From Mariniblastus sp. (lineage in GTDB: Bacteria > Planctomycetota > Planctomycetia > Pirellulales > Pirellulaceae), in contig WTFU01000153.1 of the NCBI GenBank assembly GCA_011523945.1, positions 1-38,025 of the forward strand: DNA of 38,025 nt, written 5' to 3'. Positions 17,023 through 24,696 of this stretch are shown piece after piece (positions within the stretch are counted from its first letter, which is position 1; each line of letters opens with the position of its first letter). The notes under the pieces are model-generated. The model was not told the DNA's origin. It ran no database searches and was given only the letters and a program-made list of their open reading frames with translations. A program made the position numbers and the translations under genes.

Positions 17023-17107
17023 TGGTCGGGCGAGGATGCCCGGTCGACTTGGTCAGGCAATTTTTTGATTCTGCCTGACTTCTTTTTAGTTGCTTCGACA
17101 CTCGAAG
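17023..17107 (+). promoter_or_regulatory. Structured 5' leader of ahcY
   Basis: Three consecutive hairpins lie between the promoter and the ahcY start: a 9-bp stem with G-U pairs (17023-17031 with 17038-17046, core CGGGC/GCCCG), an 8-bp perfect stem GTCAGGCA/TGCCTGAC (17052-17059 with 17072-17079) followed by a T-rich run (TTCTTTTT), and a 6-bp stem CTTCGA/TCGAAG (17093-17098 with 17102-17107). The second looks like an intrinsic terminator placed before the gene. It may end the trpF transcript, or act as an attenuator of ahcY. I do not see the SAH riboswitch core sequence. Confidence 0.5.
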
Positions 17108-17138
17108 TAGCGTGACCCTTAGAATTTGAGAAGCACAA

Positions 17139-18644
17139 ATGAGCACTACCGTGTCTGAACAGTATGTTTTTACGCCCGATCACAAGAATGGTATCGACTA
17201 CAAAGTCGCTGACCTTTCTCTTGCAGAGTGGGGGCGGAAGGAAATCGATCTTGCAGAACAGGAAATGCCGGGTTTGATGGCATTGCGAGAAGAGTTTAAA
17301 GGCCAAAAACCACTCGCAGGCCAGCGAATCATGGGTTCATTGCACATGACAGTTCAAACCGCTGTTTTGGCCGAGACATTGGTCGAATTGGGTGCAGATG
17401 TCCGCTGGGTTTCGTGCAACATTTTCTCGACGCAAGATCATGCTGCTGCGGCAACCGTGGTTGGTAAGGACGGAACTGTTGATGAGCCGGCTGGAATTCC
17501 GGTTTTTGCTTGGAAAAATGAAAGTTTGGAAGAGTACTGGGCCTGCACTGAGAAAGCGCTTGATTTCGGTAACGGACTTGGCCCGACTCAAATTGTGGAC
17601 GATGGCGGCGACGCCACGATGTTGATCCACAAAGGTGTTGAGTGCGAAAAGGCTGGCGAAGTTCCAGGACCAGAAACGACAAATAACACTGAATTTAAAG
17701 AAGTTTTAAAGACGCTCGCATGGTGTCTCGAGCAAAACCCACAACGCTGGACAAAAGCAGCAGAGGGGTGTCACGGCGTTTCGGAAGAAACAACGACCGG
17801 CGTTCATCGACTTGTGGAAATGGCAAAAGAGGGATCACTTCTCTTCCCTGCCATCAACGTGAATGACTCATGCACCAAGAGCAAGTTCGACAACCTGTAT
17901 GGTTGTCGTCATTCGTTGATCGACGGTCTGAACCGTGCAACCGATGTCATGATGTCGGGCAAAGTGGCGGTTGTTTGCGGATACGGTGATGTTGGAAAAG
18001 GCTGTGTCCAGTCGCTCGCTGGGCAAGGCTGCCGCGTGATTGTTACTGAAATTGACCCAATCTGTGCACTGCAGGCGGCAATGGAAGGCTACGAAGTTGT
18101 AACAATCGAGGATACGCTTGATTATGCAGATATATACATCACGACAACGGGTAACTTTAACATCATCACTGCCGAACACATGGCGAAGATGAAGGACAAA
18201 GCCATCGTCGGGAACATTGGGCATTTTGATAACGAAATCGAGATGACTGAGTTGGAGGCAATGACGACGAAAACCAACATCAAGCCGCAGTACGACATGT
18301 ACACGTTTGAAGACGGCCACAGCGTCCTTGTGTTGGCTGAAGGTCGGCTGTTGAATTTAGGTTGTGCTACAGGCCATCCTAGCTTCGTAATGTCTGCTTC
18401 GTTTACAAATCAGACCATCGCTCAAATCGATCTTGCATTGAATGCTCAATCCAAGCCAACGCTTTCAGGTGAAACTTACGAGGGTGGAAATGTTTACATT
18501 CTTCCGAAGATTCTGGACGAAAAAGTTGCTCGGCTGCACCTTGATCAACTCGGTGTTAAACTGACAACGTTGACGAAAGAGCAAGCTGATTACATCAACG
18601 TCCCGGTTGATGGTCCGTTTAAGCCAGAGCATTATCGCTATTAA
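17139..18644 (+). CDS. ahcY: Adenosylhomocysteinase
   Basis: 501 residues. Reversibly hydrolyses S-adenosylhomocysteine to adenosine and homocysteine, closing the methylation cycle; cytoplasmic NAD-dependent tetramer. Landmarks: [12 protein letters not shown] near residue 66, [12 protein letters not shown] at about 92, [12 protein letters not shown], the insert carrying [16 protein letters not shown] that marks the longer bacterial form, [13 protein letters not shown], the NAD loop [10 protein letters not shown] at about 281, [12 protein letters not shown], and the C-terminal EHYRY. The ATG at 17139 follows TTGAGAAG, a moderate ribosome binding site. It is expressed from its own control region and ends at the terminator at 18678. 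Codon use looks like that of a well-expressed gene. Confidence 0.98.
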   Translation: MSTTVSEQYVFTPDHKNGIDYKVADLSLAEWGRKEIDLAEQEMPGLMALREEFKGQKPLAGQRIMGSLHMTVQTAVLAETLVELGADVRWVSCNIFSTQDHAAAATVVGKDGTVDEPAGIPVFAWKNESLEEYWACTEKALDFGNGLGPTQIVDDGGDATMLIHKGVECEKAGEVPGPETTNNTEFKEVLKTLAWCLEQNPQRWTKAAEGCHGVSEETTTGVHRLVEMAKEGSLLFPAINVNDSCTKSKFDNLYGCRHSLIDGLNRATDVMMSGKVAVVCGYGDVGKGCVQSLAGQGCRVIVTEIDPICALQAAMEGYEVVTIEDTLDYADIYITTTGNFNIITAEHMAKMKDKAIVGNIGHFDNEIEMTELEAMTTKTNIKPQYDMYTFEDGHSVLVLAEGRLLNLGCATGHPSFVMSASFTNQTIAQIDLALNAQSKPTLSGETYEGGNVYILPKILDEKVARLHLDQLGVKLTTLTKEQADYINVPVDGPFKPEHYRY

Positions 18645-18677
18645 TCTGAATTTTTGCGATCAAGCGAAAATAGTATG

Positions 18678-18711
18678 AAACGCCGCTGAGAAATCAGCGG
18701 CGTTTTTTTTT
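18678..18711 (+). terminator. Rho-independent terminator of ahcY
   Basis: Perfect 10-bp GC-rich stem, CGCCGCTGA / TCAGCGGCG flanked by A-T pairs, with a GAAA tetraloop (18690-18693) and nine T residues from about 18703. It lies 34 bases after the ahcY stop. Confidence 0.95.
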
Positions 18712-18887
18712 GCGCTGGTTTTAGAATCTAAACGAGGATTCGCATTTAATCGCAACAAAGTTAATAGAAAAAAAGGGAGTGTGTTTGGTTTGCGCGGTAG
18801 AATTCAACTCCTAACACACCACTGCAAATCTCTCGTTTAAAGCAAAACAGGGACCGTGGTTCGCATTTTTTATGAATTAGGAAACTT

Positions 18888-19553
18888 ATGAAGGTTCTGT
18901 TGTCGAATCCACGGTTTGTAGTTTTTGCTTTCGTTGGTTGCCTAATCTCTTTCGCGTCGGAACCGAACGATCTTCGCGGAGAGGATGGCTTGGTGATCGC
19001 GGATATAAGACACACGGCGGTGCAATTGGAGCGATCCGCCGAAGCTTTGAAAAATGAGCTCCGGGCAAGTTTCAAAGGCTCCCGGAAATATGGAAAGCTT
19101 CTCTCGGTTGCGACAAAAATAAAGTCCCGATCAGCTGGTTTGATTCGGAGAGTCGACCGTAACTCCGGCTTTCAGGTTCCACCGCGTGATGTCGAGAAAA
19201 TCAAGAATCTTGCCATTGAGCTGGCTGCCGAATACGATGCCGCGATTGAGTATTCTCAAACGGGGAAGGGGCGTCCTGTTCAAGGTTCGACAGCTATGGC
19301 GGCGGATCAAATTTCAATTCTGATTTCTCTTTCTGAACAACTGCAGTTCTCCTCCCTAACCTTCTCAGGTGTAGCGCCGAATGTTTTTTCCGAAGGTCCG
19401 GTTGGTCAAGAGTTAATATTGGATTCCCGCTTGGAGTCGGTAGTTGATGAAGCACCGGGCCGCCCAGTTTCCAGTTTGGATGAAAGTGGACAGACAGAAT
19501 CTGAATCAAAGATTTTGTTGGAGCCGCCTATGCAAAGCGTTTGGGAAAAGTGA
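18888..19553 (+). CDS. Exported helical protein, hypothetical
   Basis: 221 residues, ATG preceded by AGGA. A signal peptide (PRFVVFAFVGCLISFASE) is followed by a mainly helical charged region with basic and acidic heptads (LVIADIRHTAVQLERSAEAL, then IKSRSAGLIRRVDRNSGF) and a Ser/Glu-rich tail from about residue 180. No family is recognised. Likely periplasmic. It lies between ahcY's terminator and the DUF1015 gene, with no evidence of co-transcription with either. Confidence 0.65.
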   Translation: MKVLLSNPRFVVFAFVGCLISFASEPNDLRGEDGLVIADIRHTAVQLERSAEALKNELRASFKGSRKYGKLLSVATKIKSRSAGLIRRVDRNSGFQVPPRDVEKIKNLAIELAAEYDAAIEYSQTGKGRPVQGSTAMAADQISILISLSEQLQFSSLTFSGVAPNVFSEGPVGQELILDSRLESVVDEAPGRPVSSLDESGQTESESKILLEPPMQSVWEK

Positions 19554-19656
19554 GGATCTTGAGTTGGTTAGTTTGGGTTTGAGCTTTGCTTAACGAACTA
19601 ATTCAATTGTAATTTTCTGTGGAAATGGAATTTTCCTAATAATTCATTTCTTTTCA

Positions 19657-19668
19657 CACCGATCGGTG
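19657..19668. promoter_or_regulatory. 12-bp perfect palindrome upstream of DUF1015 gene
   Basis: CACCGATCGGTG is a perfect palindrome 105 bases before the DUF1015 gene. Length and symmetry fit a small repressor operator, such as a TetR-type site, but no regulator gene is nearby. Confidence 0.3.
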
Positions 19669-19773
19669 CTAGCACTTTATTTGTGGCTTGGCGCTTTTCG
19701 TGGTCAAGTAAGCAAGATTCAAAACCGCGAGGGTTTTTTACTCAGCGCAAAATGGATATTGGGAGGATAAGTG

Positions 19774-21117
19774 ATGGCTGACATTCAAGCGTTTCGCGGT
19801 CTGAGATTTGATTTGAGCAAAGTCGGTTCTTTGTCGGAGGTAGTCGCGCCACCTTATGATGTGATTGGTGTTAAGGCCCGTGACGCGCTGTACGGTAAAA
19901 ATGAATTTAATGTGGTGCGGCTAATTCTCAATCGAGGGGATAGTCTTCTACCTGAGCAGACCGTTTATGAACGTGCTGCGGAACATTTGAAGAATTGGAA
20001 AACTGACGGAGTATTGAAATCTGATGGTGTCGGTGCGATTTACGTCTACCATCAAACCTTCGATGTGGATGGAATTGAGTACACACGTAGGGGATTTATT
20101 TCGCGAGTTCGAATCGAGCCATTTGGAGAGGGGAGCATCTATCCGCACGAAAAAACCCATTCCAAGGCCAAAGAGGATCGCTATCGGTTGATGGAAGCGT
20201 GCAATTGCAATTTGAGCCCAATTTTCGGAATTTATTCGAATCAAGAAGGCAGCCCTCAGGCGATCCTGGATCTTGCGATTGAAGACAGAACGCCGCTTAC
20301 TGCAATCGACGATGAGGGGGTTCGTCACGAATTGTGGTTGGTGACTGACGCCAACGCGATTGCTGCGGCGGCGCAGCTGATGGGGCCGACTGCAATCTAT
20401 ATAGCTGATGGCCACCATCGTTATGAGACGGCGACATCAATTCGAGACTCGAAGCGGCAGCGTGAGGCATTAGAGCCGGACCATCCAGTTGATTATACGA
20501 TGATCATGTGCGTCAGTATGGATGATCCAGGGCTGGTCGTTTTACCCACGCATCGTCTGTTTCGAGGCGTTGCCCCCATTTCCTCGGCAGATCTGATTGA
20601 CAAGCTTAGCGGTGCGTTTGATTGCGAAATTATCGGCACCGGTTTGGCTCTTGCCCGTGATTGCTGGGAGGGAGTTCAGGTCGAGGGCGAACAATCCACG
20701 ATGGCGTTCTATTGCCGAAAAGACGACACTTGGGTGCTAGCACGCGTTCGTCTTGAGGGTGTTGAGCTGATGGAGGCCCTGGCAGGGGGCAAGAGTGAGT
20801 GTTGGCAGGGGCTGGGCGTAGCGATTTTGCATCAATTGGTGCTTGGGCATTTGTTGGGATACGCCGACCTGCCCTCGCCACGGTATGTTCATGGAATTGA
20901 GGAGGTCGTCGAGCTCTTGAGTTCGGGTGACGGAAGTGATCGGGATGCAACGGGTCAGCAGGGAACGGGTGAGTTTTTCGAGCTAGCCTGCTTGGTCATG
21001 CCAGCAACCGTAACCGACGTAAAGTCGATCAGTGAATCGGGGGAGAGGATGCCAGCAAAGAGTACCTACTTCTATCCCAAATTGCTTAGTGGGTTGGTCA
21101 TCAATCAACTCGATTGA
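19774..21117 (+). CDS. DUF1015 family protein
   Basis: 447 residues from the ATG at 19774, behind GGGAGGA; a GTG immediately before it (19771) is less likely. Matches the DUF1015 pattern: IQAFRGLRFD at the start, VAPPYDVI (about 25-32), a Y-x-Y-x-Q-x-F segment (IYVYHQTFDVDG), EKTHSKAKEDR, IYIADGHHRYETA (about 208-220) and MIMCVSMDDPGLVVLPTHR. The family is widespread in bacteria and archaea and its biochemical function is not established. The conserved GHHRYE motif suggests a metal or phosphate centre (inference). Cytoplasmic. It lies just upstream of the parABS locus on the same strand, but more than 550 bases separate them. Confidence 0.9.
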   Translation: MADIQAFRGLRFDLSKVGSLSEVVAPPYDVIGVKARDALYGKNEFNVVRLILNRGDSLLPEQTVYERAAEHLKNWKTDGVLKSDGVGAIYVYHQTFDVDGIEYTRRGFISRVRIEPFGEGSIYPHEKTHSKAKEDRYRLMEACNCNLSPIFGIYSNQEGSPQAILDLAIEDRTPLTAIDDEGVRHELWLVTDANAIAAAAQLMGPTAIYIADGHHRYETATSIRDSKRQREALEPDHPVDYTMIMCVSMDDPGLVVLPTHRLFRGVAPISSADLIDKLSGAFDCEIIGTGLALARDCWEGVQVEGEQSTMAFYCRKDDTWVLARVRLEGVELMEALAGGKSECWQGLGVAILHQLVLGHLLGYADLPSPRYVHGIEEVVELLSSGDGSDRDATGQQGTGEFFELACLVMPATVTDVKSISESGERMPAKSTYFYPKLLSGLVINQLD

Positions 21118-21224
21118 ATTTGCTTCTTGTGGCTTTTGGGGGGCGTTTTCATTTAACCCTCCGGTCGCCAACCAGGATGGGTTCAAAGTCGATGGATTCT
21201 GTTAGTTCAGGTGGAATAGGCAGA

Positions 21225-21240
21225 GGTTTCACGTGAAACG
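21225..21240. promoter_or_regulatory. parS: parS site 1
   Basis: The core GTTTCACGTGAAAC (21226-21239) is a perfect palindrome identical to the 14-base core of the bacterial parS consensus TGTTTCACGTGAAACA. The outer bases are G and G. It lies about 460 bases upstream of parA. Confidence 0.93.
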
Positions 21241-21286
21241 GTTCGGGATGTTTTGGCTATTCTGTAAAATGAACCGGTTTGGGCCG

Positions 21287-21302
21287 GGTTTCACGTGAAA
21301 CA
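21287..21302. promoter_or_regulatory. parS: parS site 2
   Basis: A second perfect GTTTCACGTGAAAC core (21288-21301), followed by A as in the consensus. Its centre is 62 bases from that of site 1, close to six DNA turns, so both sites face the same side of the helix. Confidence 0.93.
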
Positions 21303-21696
21303 AAGTGTGCTGTTTACAGAGAATAGCGAATTTCAGGCAGGGAATGTAAACCGCACGCTGGTTGTTGTGGGAAAACCTGTCTCTTTTGAATGACTGTTGG
21401 TCATCTTTTTCGCTTTTTATTCATAAGTTCTCTTCTGATCGTTACCGGCAGCTCCACGATCGTGCTTCCGGAGAGGCAGCTTTCACAACCAAGATCCCAG
21501 GCTTGAGCAGCCAGCCAGTGAGTTCGTGCTGGGAAAGTTTGTAGAGGCTGCTTGTGCCAGCATTCTTAGCGGGCAGTCGAATTGCGGTGAATGAATGCAG
21601 GTGGCCTGCCGTAATTTGATTGGCATTTCACCGTTTCGCTGATGGTGGTATTTTTTCAGCTCTGGCGAATTGATCCACAAATCCAGAGGTCGTGCA

Positions 21697-22443
21697 GTGG
21701 CGAGAACGTTGTGTGTAGCTAATCAGAAAGGAGGCGTCGGCAAAACGACGACTTCGATCAATTTGGCTGCAAGTCTCGCTTTCGCTGGGAAAAAGACTTT
21801 GCTTGTCGATATGGATCCGCAATGCAATTCGACCTCCGGTATCGGGTTTAAGCCAGTCGAGCGTCATCCGTTGGTGGTGGACGAACCGATTCGCAATAGC
21901 ATCATTTCGACCAAAATTAATGGACTTAGCTTATTGCCTGGGGCGAGATCCTTTCGGGATGTTAATGTGCTAGCAGGTGGTGGTGCGGATGAAGCGCAAA
22001 TTCTCGTGGATCATCTGGAAGTAGGTACCTCGCATTATGATTTTGTTTTGATTGATTGTCCGCCTTCGGTTGGGCATTTGACTCAAACGGCACTGGCGGC
22101 ATCAAGCGAAGTGTTTATGCCAATTCAGTGTGAATATTTTGCGATGGAAGGTCTAACTCAGATGATCGAAGTCATTCGGGGAGTCATGCAAACGTGTCCG
22201 GGAAAACTGAGTTTTGGCGGTATTTTGTTGACGATGTATGACCCTTCGCTGGAGTTGACGGCGGAAGTCGAGTCGGAGGTGCGAGAGTTTTTTGGTGAAG
22301 TTGTTTTCGATACCGTAGTTCCAAGGGACCCAATGGTGACCGAGGCTCCAAGTCACGGTTTGTGCGTGCTTGAGTACGCGCCTCGTTCGAGAGGAACTAG
22401 GGCTTATATAGAATTATGCATGGAGGTTTTGGAGCGTGACTAG
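21697..22443 (+). CDS. parA: Chromosome partitioning ATPase ParA
   Basis: 248 residues from the GTG at 21697, which has AGAGG seven bases upstream; a TTG at 21670 is less likely. The deviant Walker A KGGVGKTT (11-18) includes the signature Lys11 and Lys16, followed by INLAASLA and LLVDMDPQCNSTSG. FVLIDCPPSVGHLT is the Walker B region. Length and lack of an N-terminal helix-turn-helix match chromosomal Soj/type Ib ParA. ATP-bound dimers bind DNA nonspecifically and move ParB-parS complexes. The end overlaps parB by 8 bases, so the two are translationally coupled, and parS sites lie upstream. Confidence 0.95.
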   Translation: MARTLCVANQKGGVGKTTTSINLAASLAFAGKKTLLVDMDPQCNSTSGIGFKPVERHPLVVDEPIRNSIISTKINGLSLLPGARSFRDVNVLAGGGADEAQILVDHLEVGTSHYDFVLIDCPPSVGHLTQTALAASSEVFMPIQCEYFAMEGLTQMIEVIRGVMQTCPGKLSFGGILLTMYDPSLELTAEVESEVREFFGEVVFDTVVPRDPMVTEAPSHGLCVLEYAPRSRGTRAYIELCMEVLERD

Positions 22444-23413
22444 GAAAAAAAGATTAGGCCGGGGGTTGGAGAACCTTCTAAATACAACACGGGACACCGA
22501 GCCACTGGAGACGATTTCGATCAGCCAGGCGTTTGTTCAGCCAGGGGCTCAGGTTCCTCCGCCCGTGGTTGAAGAGGAGAAGCCGGATGAGGATATCGTC
22601 CATTTGAATGTCTACGAGATCGAGGATAACCCATTTCAGCCACGCCGAGTTTTTGGCGAGACGGAAATTGCCTCGCTTGCGGAAAGTCTAAAAGAGCACG
22701 ATATTTTGCAACCCATTTTGGTTAGGGTTGTTGACGGCCGGTATCAGTTAATCAGTGGTGAAAGACGTCTTCGGGCGGCGATTAAAGCGAACTGGCAAAC
22801 GATTCCTGCGCGGTTAAGGGAAGCAGACGACCGATTGGTTTCTGAGCTTGCCATTGTTGAGAATTTGCAGCGAAAAGACCTGAATCCGATTGAAAAAGCA
22901 CTTTCGTTTCGGCGTTACATTGACGAGCATTTTTGCACTCAGGAGGATCTGGCCAATCGATTGAAAATCGATCGCTCTACCATTGCGAACTTGATGCGAT
23001 TGCTTGAGCTGCCTCAACGAATTCAGGCGTCACTCCAGGAGGGAAAAGTCTCTGCCGGGCACGCTCGAGCTCTTTTACCGCTAGGCGATGAAGGAGCTCA
23101 GTTAGAGTTTTGCGGAAAGATCATCGCGGAAGGCCTAAGCGTTCGAGATACGGAGCGGTTAGTCGCTAATAAAATCTCAGAAGAGGATTACCCGGATAGT
23201 AATCGGACGGCTCGACGAATGCGGAACCGCGACCTTCAGGTTGAATCGCTTCAGCAAGAACTAAAGGCCGCTTTGGGAACGAAGGTGTTGATCAAGCAAG
23301 GGGCTAAAGAGCGCGGGAAGATAATCATCCATTATACGAGTTTTAAGGAATTTGAAAGGTTGAAATCGGCAATTGAAGGCGAGGGAGCGTCTGCTAATCA
23401 GCGAGCAGCGTAG
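22436..23413 (+). CDS. parB: Chromosome partitioning protein ParB
   Basis: 325 residues, GTG start overlapping the parA end. The N-terminus KKRLGRGLENLL is the usual ParA-interacting segment. The ParB/Srx core follows: NPFQPRRVF (65-73), LAESLKEHDILQPILV, ISGERRLRAA (106-115, the Arg-rich CTP-binding motif) and ENLQRKDLNPIEKA (142-155). The helix-turn-helix lies around 168-190 (TQEDLANRLKIDRSTIANLM). The C-terminal region (TKVLIKQGAKERGKIIIHY) is the dimerisation domain. ParB loads at parS, switches with CTP and slides as a clamp. The two sites it should bind lie upstream of parA. Confidence 0.96.
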   Translation: MTRKKRLGRGLENLLNTTRDTEPLETISISQAFVQPGAQVPPPVVEEEKPDEDIVHLNVYEIEDNPFQPRRVFGETEIASLAESLKEHDILQPILVRVVDGRYQLISGERRLRAAIKANWQTIPARLREADDRLVSELAIVENLQRKDLNPIEKALSFRRYIDEHFCTQEDLANRLKIDRSTIANLMRLLELPQRIQASLQEGKVSAGHARALLPLGDEGAQLEFCGKIIAEGLSVRDTERLVANKISEEDYPDSNRTARRMRNRDLQVESLQQELKAALGTKVLIKQGAKERGKIIIHYTSFKEFERLKSAIEGEGASANQRAA

Positions 23414-23443
23414 GGGGGCACGCTTCCCAACCCCGATTGCAGC

Positions 23444-23449
23444 TATAAT
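23444..23449 (+). promoter_or_regulatory. Consensus-like -10 hexamer upstream of tRNA-Pro
   Basis: A perfect TATAAT lies between parB and the tRNA, without a clear -35. It could start a precursor transcript for the tRNA about 120 bases downstream. Confidence 0.3.
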
Positions 23450-23489
23450 GTGAACAAATACTTTGGAAAACCCTGTTTTTGGACGCAAG

Positions 23490-23512
23490 AACCGGATTGC
23501 AAGAATCGGGTT
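23490..23512 (+). terminator. Weak hairpin after parB
   Basis: AACCGGATT and AATCGGGTT pair in eight of nine positions around a 5-base loop, followed by a short T-containing run (TTTGATCT). It may end the parAB transcript, but the T tract is poor. Confidence 0.3.
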
Positions 23513-23575
23513 TGATCTGTAAAGTTTATGCCTGTGAGACACGAGCAGGCTGAGAAATCAATGTTCGCGTTCTTT

Positions 23576-23650
23576 CGGGGTGTAGCGCAGTCTGGCTAGC
23601 GCACCTGGTTTGGGACCAGGGGGTCGAAGGTTCGAATCCTTTCACCCCGA
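23576..23650 (+). tRNA. tRNA-Pro (anticodon UGG)
   Basis: 75 bases fold as a cloverleaf: acceptor CGGGGTG/CACCCCG with discriminator A, D arm GCGC...GCGC, anticodon stem CCTGG/CCAGG with loop TTTGGGA (anticodon TGG), and T arm GAAGG-TTCGAAT-CCTTT. The 3' CCA is not encoded and must be added after transcription. No integrase or attachment repeat is seen next to it. Confidence 0.97.
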
Positions 23651-23753
23651 CTTTCGAGTCTTTGTTCACGGATTTTAGAATCCAGGGGACATGGGTTCTC
23701 GGTCGTCGTACCGAAAATGTCCGTTGTTTTAAGAAAAGGCCGTGTTGATTCGA

Positions 23754-24281
23754 ATGAGTGCACCACTCTATTTCGACGATATTCAGGTTGATTCTGTGTG
23801 GGTTAGCCCGCGTCGGACGATCACTGAGGCGGATGTCATTCAGTTCGCTACGATGACGGGTGATTTCAACCCGCTTCATGTCGATTACGACTTTGCTTCG
23901 AAGAGCCACTACCGTCAGCCGATCGCTCACGGTTTGCTCGGTTTGTCATGGGTTGCCGGCCTTGGGAGTCATTTTCCGCTCGTGAATACGTTGGCGTTTA
24001 CGGCTGTTCGAAATTGGGAATTTTCCCGCCCGCTCTTTTTTGGCGATACCGTTTTCGTTGAGACAAAATGTCTTGAGAAAACTTCGGCTGGTAGGCGTGC
24101 GGGCAAGGTTGTTTGGCAGCGCAAGTTGCTTAATCAAACGAACCAGGTCGTACAGCAAGGGATCTTTGAAACTCTGGTTTCGGTAAATCCCGCTCAAACT
24201 TCTGTACCAAGAACCCATCTTCGTTCTGATATTCATCATACGGATGTGACGGTAAGTCGCGATTCGGTCTCAAACGACTAA
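23754..24281 (+). CDS. MaoC-like (hot-dog fold) dehydratase
   Basis: 175 residues from the ATG at 23754; in-frame GTG (23742) and TTG (23745) with AAAGG nearby are alternatives. The hydratase motif appears as MTGDFNPLHVDYDFA, with Asp and His in the family's catalytic D-x5-H spacing, and IAHGLLGLSWVAGL follows. FGDTVFVETKCLEK and a C-terminal strand (GIFETLVSV) complete a hot-dog fold. Family members hydrate enoyl-CoA thioesters; other clades are thioesterase- or PHA-related. There is no neighbouring fatty-acid gene. Substrate is not predictable. Confidence 0.88.
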   Translation: MSAPLYFDDIQVDSVWVSPRRTITEADVIQFATMTGDFNPLHVDYDFASKSHYRQPIAHGLLGLSWVAGLGSHFPLVNTLAFTAVRNWEFSRPLFFGDTVFVETKCLEKTSAGRRAGKVVWQRKLLNQTNQVVQQGIFETLVSVNPAQTSVPRTHLRSDIHHTDVTVSRDSVSND

Positions 24282-24660
24282 GAGTGCTATTGGTCGTCGA
24301 GTTTCTTTTTTCGAGTTCGTTTACATTCGTCATCGAGCTTTGAATTGACCCTGGAATGTTTACAGCGTGTAGCGCTGCTCACTTGTTATTGAATTCACTT
24401 CGACTCAGATTCAACCAGCAGCCATACGTGTCATCCGTTCAATGGTTTTTCAAATGTTTACCTGTCAAATAGGTTTTGGGGGCCGTCCGAACGATTGTTT
24501 CATGGAAATGCTTGGCCCTTCTAGCGGTAGGCAATTGTCTTTTGCTTCTTTTGTTGGGCTGGCCAACAGCATGAGTGCTAGCTGTCAGTTTAATCGCGAT
24601 AATCGCTACAAACTGTCTCAAGACCGATTGTTTTAGCCGTCGATCAAATGATAGGTCTAG
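24282..24660. other. Intergenic region before the EPS-type module
   Basis: 379 bases with no convincing coding frame or RNA. TTGACC around 24346 could be a -35 with a poor -10. It presumably includes the promoter of the Wzz-like gene, but I cannot place it. Confidence 0.35.
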
Positions 24661-24696
24661 TTGCCGCGTAACGGATGTTATTGCGCTTTGAATTCA

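Larger units (their letters stand above)
21118..21696. other. Intergenic region carrying two parS sites
   Basis: 579 bases between the DUF1015 and parA genes. It contains two parS sites (listed separately). Between them are inverted arms CGGTTC (21239-21244) and GAACCG (21271-21276). A single TGATCCACA (21676 region) resembles a DnaA box with one mismatch, but no cluster is present and an origin is not supported. The rest shows no coding frame. Confidence 0.5.

Noticed and set aside
16905-17138. Known SAH riboswitch upstream of ahcY
   Set aside because: The conserved core of the published SAH riboswitch class is not visible; only generic hairpins are seen.
21118-21696. Replication origin next to parAB
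   Set aside because: Only one imperfect DnaA-box-like sequence and no AT-rich unwinding element, dnaA or gidA nearby. parS presence alone does not prove an origin.
23576-23650. tRNA-Pro as an integration site of a mobile element
   Set aside because: No integrase, no direct repeat of the tRNA 3' end in the window, and the flanking genes look core.
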